A stretch of 64,000 bases of DNA from assembly GCF_031127875.1 (NCBI RefSeq), contig NZ_JARXIA010000006.1, forward strand, positions 62,001 to 126,000. Direction: 5' to 3'. The notes below the pieces were generated by a model, which saw nothing but the letters and a program-made list of their open reading frames with translations, did not search any database and had not been told where the DNA came from. This stretch comes from Pelagicoccus sp. SDUM812005. GTDB lineage: Bacteria > Verrucomicrobiota > Verrucomicrobiia > Opitutales > Opitutaceae. Position numbers and translations under genes: made by a program. Within the stretch, counting starts at the first letter, position 1. Every line of letters starts with the position of its first letter. Shown here in pieces: positions 58,434 to 64,000 of the stretch.

Positions 58434-59543
58434 ATGAACGATTCCTCGAGCTCTTTTGGCGGCGACGCTCCCGTACCTTCGGATGTTGCGGTGGCCAACG
58501 CTAGTTACCCCTTCAGCTTTACTGGCCAATCGGGCGAGTACTTCCGTATTTGGATTGTGAATATGTTGCTCACCTTGGTGACGCTGGGATTCTATACGCC
58601 GTGGGCTCGGGTGCGTACCCGGCGGTATTTTCATGCGAACACGCATTTGGACGGGCATGCGTTCGACTACTTGGCGAAGCCGATCAACATCTTCTGGGGC
58701 TACCTGATCGTGCTTTTCGTGGTGGGCGGTTACTATGCGGCCGGCCTTTTTAATCCGGTCTTCACGATCCCGTTTTTCCTGCTGTACGTCTTTGGCGGTC
58801 CTTGGGTGGTCTACAAGGCGATGCGTTTCAAGGCGCACAACACGAGCTACCGCAACGTGCGTTTCCAGTTTCACGGGACGGTGGGGGATGCCTATGTCAT
58901 CTATCTGGGCTTGGCGATTTTGATCCCGTTCACCGGAGGCTTGATCATCCCGTACTGGATCATGAAGCAAAAGGAGTACTTCTACAAGAACCTGAGCTTC
59001 GGCGGGCGGAAGTTCGATTTCACGCCTCAGGCGGGCGAATACTATGTCGCCTACATCGTGGCGGCCGTGATCGTAGCCGGAATCTACGGGATGGTCCTGC
59101 TGGGCTTTTTCGCCACGGCCATCGTGGGCGCTGGCTCGGGAGCGCTGGAGGGGAGCGAAATGCCGCCCGTGTTGGTCGCGGGAATCATGACTGCTTTGTA
59201 TATCCCGATTATGTTGGGCATGGTTTTCGTTCAAATCTACGTGTATGTAACGCTTTTCAACTACAACCTGGATCGCTTGCTGGTGCAGCAGACGGCCTTT
59301 AAGTCTTCGCTCAAGATCGGGAAGTTCTATTGGATCAGTTTGACCAATATTCTGGCGACGGTTTTCAGCTTCGGACTCTTGGCTCCCTGGGCGGCGATCC
59401 GCAAAACGCGCTACGTGGCGGAGTCGGTGGAGCTGTCGCATCCGGAAACGGGATTTGGCGATTTCGTGGTGAGAGCGGGAGAGGAGCAGTCCGCGATCGG
59501 CGACGCCGCGGCGGATATGTTCGAGATGGATATCGGATGGTAG
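58434..59543 (+). CDS. yjgN: YjgN-family (DUF898) membrane protein
   Basis: The roughly 369-residue protein has a short Ser-rich cytoplasmic start (MNDSSSSFGG) and the DUF898 segments YPFSFTGQSGEYFRIWIVNM, LLTLVTLGFYTPWARVRTRR and RNVRFQFHGTVGDAYVIYLG. A second repeat has YFYKNLSFGGRKFDFTPQ and a C-terminal YWISLTNILATVFSFGLLAP then WAAIRKTRYV. There are seven to eight membrane spans. The ATG at 58434 starts the recognisable sequence. It overlaps the M48 peptidase gene by 7 bases, a pairing common for this family, which suggests a joint membrane or envelope role. Confidence 0.92.
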   Translation: MNDSSSSFGGDAPVPSDVAVANASYPFSFTGQSGEYFRIWIVNMLLTLVTLGFYTPWARVRTRRYFHANTHLDGHAFDYLAKPINIFWGYLIVLFVVGGYYAAGLFNPVFTIPFFLLYVFGGPWVVYKAMRFKAHNTSYRNVRFQFHGTVGDAYVIYLGLAILIPFTGGLIIPYWIMKQKEYFYKNLSFGGRKFDFTPQAGEYYVAYIVAAVIVAGIYGMVLLGFFATAIVGAGSGALEGSEMPPVLVAGIMTALYIPIMLGMVFVQIYVYVTLFNYNLDRLLVQQTAFKSSLKIGKFYWISLTNILATVFSFGLLAPWAAIRKTRYVAESVELSHPETGFGDFVVRAGEEQSAIGDAAADMFEMDIGW

Positions 59544-60598
59544 GGCAGGTCGAAGGCGAGTTTTTCGAGGTCGGTTCGTCGCGCAGGGTTGAGGCGACGG
59601 TGAGCCTGCACGCGTTCGAGGAGCTCGAGCTGCGCTTCCAAGGCGGGAGTCGCTCGTATCCGAAAGGCCAATACTTGGTGGAGCCGGCTTTGGGTTCGCT
59701 GCCGCGGGTAGTGCTCTTCAAGGAGGCGGGCGGAGACTGCCGCTTCGAAACGAGCGACCTCGCCGGATTTCGCGAGCTGGAAAAGGGGCTTTCCTCCGGA
59801 AAGGTTTGGACCGCAATCGCGTGGCTGGAGGGGCGCTGGAAGGGAACCTTGGCGAGTGTCGCATTGTTGGCTTTCTTCACCTTTGGCTTTTTCCAGTGGG
59901 GCTTGCCGGCCTTGGCTTGGAAGGTGGCTCGCGACATGCCGCAGTCGTGGCGGGTGTCGATGACCGAGCAGAGCATCGAGTCCATGGAGCGGTTCGACTA
60001 CTTGCAGGAAAGCGCCTTGGCGGCGGAGGAGCAGGCGCGGGTGCAGGGGATCTTTCGGGAAGCCTTGGAGTTGGCCGGACTGAGCGACTCTCCCTACGAC
60101 TACGAGTTGCGTATCTTTGGCGGGGAGGCGATTGGCGCGAACGCGTTCGCTTTTCCTTCCGGCTTGGTGGTGGCGACGGATGCGTTTATCGAGCTTTGCG
60201 AGACGGACGAGCAGATCAAGGCGGTCTTTTTGCACGAGCTGGCCCACGTCGAGGAGCAGCATGGCATTCGCGGCTTGGTGCAGCGCGGTGGCGTGTTTAT
60301 CGTGTTTTCGATCCTGGTGGGAGATGCGAGTTCGGCCATTTCCTTGGCGGAAGGGATTCCGGCGATGGTGATGAATTCCCAGTATTCGCAGCGGTTCGAG
60401 ATGGAGTCCGACACCTTTGCGGCGGAGTTGCTGGAGGCATCGGGCATCGGGGCGGAAGCGATGGAGGAGATCTTGCTCCTCCTGCACAAGGACGCGCCGG
60501 AGGTGCCGGTGGCAAGCTACCTGTCGAGCCATCCCAGCTTGCGGGAGCGCGTGGAGAACCTGCGGCGGATTCAGGAAGGGGCAGAGGAGCGGCCCTAG
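59537..60598 (+). CDS. M48-family zinc metallopeptidase, membrane-anchored
   Basis: The roughly 353-residue protein has a cytoplasmic-looking beta-rich N-terminus, one strong membrane span (LASVALLAFFTFGFFQWGLP, about 105-125), and an M48 domain. That domain has NAFAFPSGLVVATDAFIELC, zinc motif HELAH in AVFLHELAHVEEQHGIRG, and third ligand Glu in RFEMESDTFAAELL. C-terminal SYLSSHPSLRERVENLRR is the usual end of this family. It overlaps the yjgN gene. It probably degrades or processes envelope proteins. Confidence 0.92.
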   Translation: MVGQVEGEFFEVGSSRRVEATVSLHAFEELELRFQGGSRSYPKGQYLVEPALGSLPRVVLFKEAGGDCRFETSDLAGFRELEKGLSSGKVWTAIAWLEGRWKGTLASVALLAFFTFGFFQWGLPALAWKVARDMPQSWRVSMTEQSIESMERFDYLQESALAAEEQARVQGIFREALELAGLSDSPYDYELRIFGGEAIGANAFAFPSGLVVATDAFIELCETDEQIKAVFLHELAHVEEQHGIRGLVQRGGVFIVFSILVGDASSAISLAEGIPAMVMNSQYSQRFEMESDTFAAELLEASGIGAEAMEEILLLLHKDAPEVPVASYLSSHPSLRERVENLRRIQEGAEERP

Positions 60599-60609
60599 CG
60601 GGAGGGCAG

Positions 60610-60804
60610 CTAGTCGCTCTCCTCGGGCTCTCCGTCCGGAATGACGGCCCCGGCAACTTTGGCGGTGGTCTTGACGCCGGTAGTGGCGGTCTTGACTCCG
60701 AGCTTGGTCGTCTTGGCGGCGACTTTTACGGGGACGGCCGCGACGCAGCCTCCGAGGAAGCAGAGGCAGGTGGTGGCGAGGAGTAGTTGCAGGGCGCGTT
60801 TCAT
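60610..60804 (-). CDS. Small lipoprotein, NF038104-like
   Basis: The 64-residue protein has the lipoprotein signal MKRALQLLLATTCLCFLGGC (lipobox LGGC) and a Val/Ala/Lys-rich repetitive body (KVAAKTTKLGVKTATTGVKT) ending GAVIPDGEPEESD. This pattern, with the AVIPD end, is that of a small lipoprotein family of unknown function. It is convergent with the M48 gene, whose stop is 12 bases away. Base composition is normal. Confidence 0.8.
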   Translation of the reverse strand: MKRALQLLLATTCLCFLGGCVAAVPVKVAAKTTKLGVKTATTGVKTTAKVAGAVIPDGEPEESD

Positions 60805-61017
60805 GGTAGGGGGAACGGAGTTGGTCGGTCGGGAGCTCAGCGGTTGGTTGAGGATTGAGCAATGCGGCTTAGCGGAGGCGATGCTTTTGTTGTCTTTTCG
60901 AAAAGGTAGTGCTGCGGCTTTGACTTAGGATCTTCTAGGCATTCCTATTGTCAGCTCCCATATTGCTCTTTCGCGGACCGTTTCGCGAAGAGGGCCTAAC
61001 TCTTAATCCTGCTCCTT

Positions 61018-62781
61018 ATGATCGTCACTCGGAAGATTGGTTCACTGATTCGCGGAAAAACTACGCCGTTCCAAATTTACGCGGCCTGCTTGCTAGGGGC
61101 TCTCATCGGCTTCATCCCCGGCTTCGCCCAAGCTCCGGCCCTGATGGCTTTCTGGATCCTGCTGTTGCTGGTATTGAACGCGAACCTCTTCCTGGCGGGC
61201 ATCGTCCTGCTTCTGAGCAAGTTGGTCCTGCTGGTGGCGATGCCGGCAATTTTTGCGGTGGGCCGCTTCTTGCTGGAAGGCCCGACGCAGGGTCTCTTCA
61301 AGGCGCTGATCAACGCGCCGGTGACGGCCTACTCCGGGTTGGACTACTATGTGGTCGCAGGGGGGCAGCTGGTGGCTCTGGTTCTGGGACTTGTGTTGGC
61401 GTTTTTCCTGAAGCGATCGATTACGAACTATCGCAAGAAGATGATGGCGATGTCGGAGGATTCGGCTCGTTTGAAGAAGTACAACGAGAAGACTTGGGTA
61501 AAGGTCCTGAAGTTTCTGTTCCTAGGGAAGGGTCGCGGCAAAAAGAGCTACGAGGAGTTGCTCGCCGTAAAGCTGGGCAATCCGATTCGCATCTGGGGCT
61601 TGGCTATCGTAGTGGTACTGGGCGTGTTGCTGGGGCTGGGCTTCAGCAAGCTGTCCGCTCCGCTACTGACTTCGCTGGCGAAATCTAATCTTGAGACCGC
61701 GAACGGGGCGACGGTCGACCTGGAGGGAGTGGATCTGAGCTTGAAGGAGGGGAAGCTGGAAGTGCTGGGACTCGCCATGGCGGATGCCCAAAATTTGGAT
61801 ACCAATATTTTTTCCTCCAAGCGGATCGTTGCCGACGTGAATACGACGGACCTGCTGCGCAAGCGTTTCTCCATCGATAACTTGGTGATCGAGAAGGCGG
61901 CGTCGGGCGATGCTCGAGCGACTCCAGGGGAACAGATCGGACCGAAGCCGAAGACGGACAAGAAGCTCGAGCTGCCGGAGTTCGACGATCTCGACAGCGT
62001 GTTGGAGAATGCCGACGAATGGAAGGAACGCTTGGCACAGGCGAAGCGTTGGCTGGAACAGATGACGGCTGGCGGCGAGGAGGCTAAGGAAGCCTTGAGC
62101 TGGAAGGAAGAGTTGAACAGCCGGATTCGCGCCTTGGGGCATGCGAACGTGAAGGCGGATTTCTTGACGGAAGGCAGCCCCACTTTGTGGATACGCCGGA
62201 TCGAGGCAAAGGGGATCAATACTCCTTATTTCGAAGGGGCGACGCTTGACTTGAACGGAGCGGACCTTTCGACGCACCCGGCCTTGGCGGCCGCGGCGCC
62301 GACCGTGAGTTTAGTGGCGAACAACGACAAGTTTGACGCGCGGCTCAGCCTGGCGGGAGCCAGTGGCACCGGTACCAACGACTTGAAGATGCAGCTCAAG
62401 CAGGTCGCGGTCGACCCGCTGGCGGCCAAGATTAAGTCGGACGGAAATCCTCCGCTTTCTGGTGGAACGATGGATATCGACCTGAGCGGCATCATCGGAA
62501 CGACGGACAACGACTTGGTGGCGCAGGTGACCTTTGCCGGTTCGACGGCCCGTATCGCGGGCAACCCCGTTAGCTTGGATGGCGTCACTTTGCCCTTGCA
62601 GATTCGCGGTCCTTTGGACCGTCCGGGGATCAAGCTGGAGTCGAAGGCGCTCGAGAAGATCGCTGGCGCCGCCTTGAAAAAGAAGGCGGTCGACGAAGTA
62701 TCCAAAAAGTTGGGACTTGAGGGAGACGAGTCGGATGCAGCGGGCAAGCTGCTGGAAGGTCTCTTCAAGAAAAAGAAATAG
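61018..62781 (+). CDS. Fused TIGR03546-like membrane domain and TIGR03545/AsmA-like domain
   Basis: The first roughly 160 residues resemble TIGR03546/DUF2062-type membrane proteins: MIVTRKIGSLIRGKTTPFQI, YAACLLGALIGFIPGFAQAP and three to four spans. After a basic linker a further span (WGLAIVVVLGVLLGLGFSKL) leads into a TIGR03545/AsmA-like part with SNLETANGATVDLEGVDLSL, SKRIVADVNTTDLLRKRFSI and DNLVIEKAASGDARATPGEQ. A helical segment and a C-terminal GAALKKKAVDEVSKKLGLEG follow. The two families are usually separate, adjacent genes; here they are one frame. An envelope-homeostasis or lipid-transport role is a guess. Confidence 0.75.
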   Translation: MIVTRKIGSLIRGKTTPFQIYAACLLGALIGFIPGFAQAPALMAFWILLLLVLNANLFLAGIVLLLSKLVLLVAMPAIFAVGRFLLEGPTQGLFKALINAPVTAYSGLDYYVVAGGQLVALVLGLVLAFFLKRSITNYRKKMMAMSEDSARLKKYNEKTWVKVLKFLFLGKGRGKKSYEELLAVKLGNPIRIWGLAIVVVLGVLLGLGFSKLSAPLLTSLAKSNLETANGATVDLEGVDLSLKEGKLEVLGLAMADAQNLDTNIFSSKRIVADVNTTDLLRKRFSIDNLVIEKAASGDARATPGEQIGPKPKTDKKLELPEFDDLDSVLENADEWKERLAQAKRWLEQMTAGGEEAKEALSWKEELNSRIRALGHANVKADFLTEGSPTLWIRRIEAKGINTPYFEGATLDLNGADLSTHPALAAAAPTVSLVANNDKFDARLSLAGASGTGTNDLKMQLKQVAVDPLAAKIKSDGNPPLSGGTMDIDLSGIIGTTDNDLVAQVTFAGSTARIAGNPVSLDGVTLPLQIRGPLDRPGIKLESKALEKIAGAALKKKAVDEVSKKLGLEGDESDAAGKLLEGLFKKKK

Positions 62782-62817
62782 TCCAGCTTCGTATTTTTCG
62801 AAAAATTTATTACCTAA

Positions 62818-63879
62818 ATGAAAAGCCTTTATTGCGGGGCCTGCGGGGCTCGAGTGTATTTCCAAAATAGCGTTTGCTTGAGCTGCCATTGCTCCTTGGC
62901 TTTCGACCTTGAGGAGGCGGAGATGGTGGCCATCTCCGGACCGAAGGCGAATGCTGACTTCAAGCTATGCAAGAACGGGGTGGACTACGGGAATTGCAAT
63001 TGGGCGATTCGAGCGAATTCAGAATCTGAATACTGCCAATCGTGCAGCTTGACGGAAGTGATTCCGGATGTGGGCCAGCCCGAGTACTTGAAGGCGTGGG
63101 GGAAGCTCGAGGAAGCGAAGCGCCGTTTGGTCTGCAATTTGGACCACTTGGGATTGAGGCCTGTTTTGAAAAGCGATGAGAACCCAGAGGGCTTGGCGTT
63201 TCGCTTCCTGGCGGATTCGAAAAAGGCCGGCGAGCCTCGAGTATTGACGGGACACGACGACGGAGTGGTGACGGTTAACATCGCCGAAGCCGACGACGTG
63301 GAGCGCGAGCGCATGCGGCTGGCGATGAACGAGCGGTATCGCACCTTGGTCGGGCATCTGCGTCACGAGGTGGGGCATTACTACTGGGATCGGCTGGTGG
63401 TAGGCGAGCAGCTGGAGGCTTTTCGTCGTTTGTTTGGGGATGAGTCAGCCGACTATGCGGAAGCGCTGCAGGCGCATTACGCGAAGGGGGTGACGGCCGA
63501 TTGGCAGGAGTCGTTTATCAGCGCCTACGCAGCGGCCCATCCTTGGGAGGACTGGGCGGAGACTTGGGCCCATTATCTGCACATGATGGATTCCTTGGGG
63601 ACGGCGTGCCATTCGAAGATCCGAATGAAGGGGGCGAAACCGGAAGATCCAGTTTTCAACTACGCGGAGATCGATTTGCGTTCTTTCGATTCCATTATCC
63701 GGAATTGGCCAGGACTAGCTTGCATGATCAACAGCTTCAACCGCAGCCTCGGCATGTCGGATGCGTATCCGTTCGTGATTCAGCCGCGGGTGGTAGAGAA
63801 GCTGCGGTTCATTCACGAGCTGATGCCTTTCCTGTTGGAAGAAGAGGAGCCGAGCGTCGCGGATGTGGCTGAAGACTAG
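62818..63879 (+). CDS. Putative zinc-binding metallopeptidase (Peptidase_Mx family)
   Basis: The 353-residue protein has an N-terminal zinc-ribbon-like segment (YCGACGARVYFQNSVCLSCH), a second Cys set (LCKNGVDYGNCNWAIRANSE, YCQSCS), and the gluzincin motif in LVGHLRHEVGHYYWDRLVVG (HEVGH). Downstream, the conserved HPWEDWAETWAHYLHMMDSL probably supplies the third ligand. These are the features of the zinc-binding metallopeptidase family PF15887. Cytoplasmic, substrate unknown. It follows the fused membrane protein gene by 36 bases and may share its transcript. Its stop overlaps the stop of the convergent gene. Confidence 0.9.
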   Translation: MKSLYCGACGARVYFQNSVCLSCHCSLAFDLEEAEMVAISGPKANADFKLCKNGVDYGNCNWAIRANSESEYCQSCSLTEVIPDVGQPEYLKAWGKLEEAKRRLVCNLDHLGLRPVLKSDENPEGLAFRFLADSKKAGEPRVLTGHDDGVVTVNIAEADDVERERMRLAMNERYRTLVGHLRHEVGHYYWDRLVVGEQLEAFRRLFGDESADYAEALQAHYAKGVTADWQESFISAYAAAHPWEDWAETWAHYLHMMDSLGTACHSKIRMKGAKPEDPVFNYAEIDLRSFDSIIRNWPGLACMINSFNRSLGMSDAYPFVIQPRVVEKLRFIHELMPFLLEEEEPSVADVAED

Positions 63880-64000
63880 CTCTGGCTTTGGCTTTGCTCG
63901 AGTTCCGGATCGTAGATTTCGGCGGCCATGTATTGGCGGCTGAAGGCGATGGCGATGGCGCCGAGCTCGGCTTTGATGGTGTCGATCATCTTGTCCCCGT
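63876..64000 (-). CDS. C-terminal end of an unidentified protein (partial)
   Basis: Reading in from the right edge on the minus strand, the last 41 residues are visible: GDKMIDTIKAELGAIAIAFS then RQYMAAEIYDPELEQSQSQS and a stop at 63876, within the CTAG shared with the convergent peptidase gene. The sequence is amphipathic and acidic; no family can be named from so little. Confidence 0.6.
   Translation of the reverse strand, partial: GDKMIDTIKAELGAIAIAFSRQYMAAEIYDPELEQSQSQS

Overview
Organism and setting. The window looks like chromosomal DNA of a marine-type Verrucomicrobiota, class Opitutae (Puniceicoccales/Pelagicoccus-like). This is inferred from a VPDSG-type CTERM protein, many weak ribosome binding sites with GTG/TTG starts, GC-rich core genes, and intergenic DNA full of short degenerate repeats of the 'AACCGC...GACGCAAAG' and 'GGTAGGGCG' kinds. 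I saw no rRNA, tRNA, CRISPR array, prophage or IS transposase.

Layout. (1) 1-6.3 kb: a minus-strand RND efflux operon (MFP, RND pump, outer-membrane channel, then its TetR regulator, cut by the window edge) behind two TetR-like palindromes. (2) 6.3-9.75 kb: an ECF41 sigma-factor operon (AhpD-like protein, sigma factor, FMN reductase, MFS carrier) with a good match to the ECF41 promoter. (3) 9.85-17.5 kb: housekeeping genes: cytochrome c-sugar dehydrogenase fusion, hemerythrin, RNase E/G, RodA, Hsp15-like S4 protein, a tiny membrane protein and threonine deaminase. (4) 18-54.6 kb: a large surface-polysaccharide locus. It holds a VPDSG-CTERM protein, a PglF-like 4,6-dehydratase, Wzz, a Wza-like exporter and a Wzi-like protein. 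It continues with an 18-gene minus-strand run from a GbsR/MarR regulator (48.8 kb) down to a PglE-like aminotransferase (30.0 kb), and ends with an epimerase and gmd/fcl. (5) 54.8-64 kb: core genes: a GNAT protein with a structured leader, an S41 peptidase, YjgN and M48 membrane proteins, a fused TIGR03546/TIGR03545-type protein and a zinc peptidase.

How the genes fit together. WbpA, B, E, D and I homologues form the complete known route to UDP-ManNAc3NAcA, and WbpG/HisH/HisF homologues are the known trio that makes its acetamidino derivative. PglF, E, D and C homologues imply a diNAcBac-type first sugar. Gmd and Fcl give GDP-L-fucose. Three or four glycosyltransferases, an AsnB-like amidotransferase, Wzx, Wzy, Wzz, a Wza-like exporter and Wzi complete a Wzy-dependent pathway. 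Roughly 32-44 kb is visibly richer in A+T than its surroundings, suggesting horizontal acquisition.

Most unusual content. Two GxxExxY (PDDEXK_3-fold) genes each sit between two co-functional genes (exporter/wzz and gmd/fcl). Each is tightly bounded by repeats that touch its start and stop codons: one by inverted copies of an AACCGC repeat, the other by direct copies of a ~50-bp double-hairpin repeat. That double-hairpin repeat occurs eight times here, all in one orientation, with compensatory changes in both stems. Other points are three toxin-antitoxin modules in or near the repeats, a nucleotidyltransferase gene collapsed by internal deletion, two related C-terminal gene remnants flanking one TA module, homopolymer tracts before hisH and inside asnB, and a terminator-containing leader RNA before the GNAT gene.
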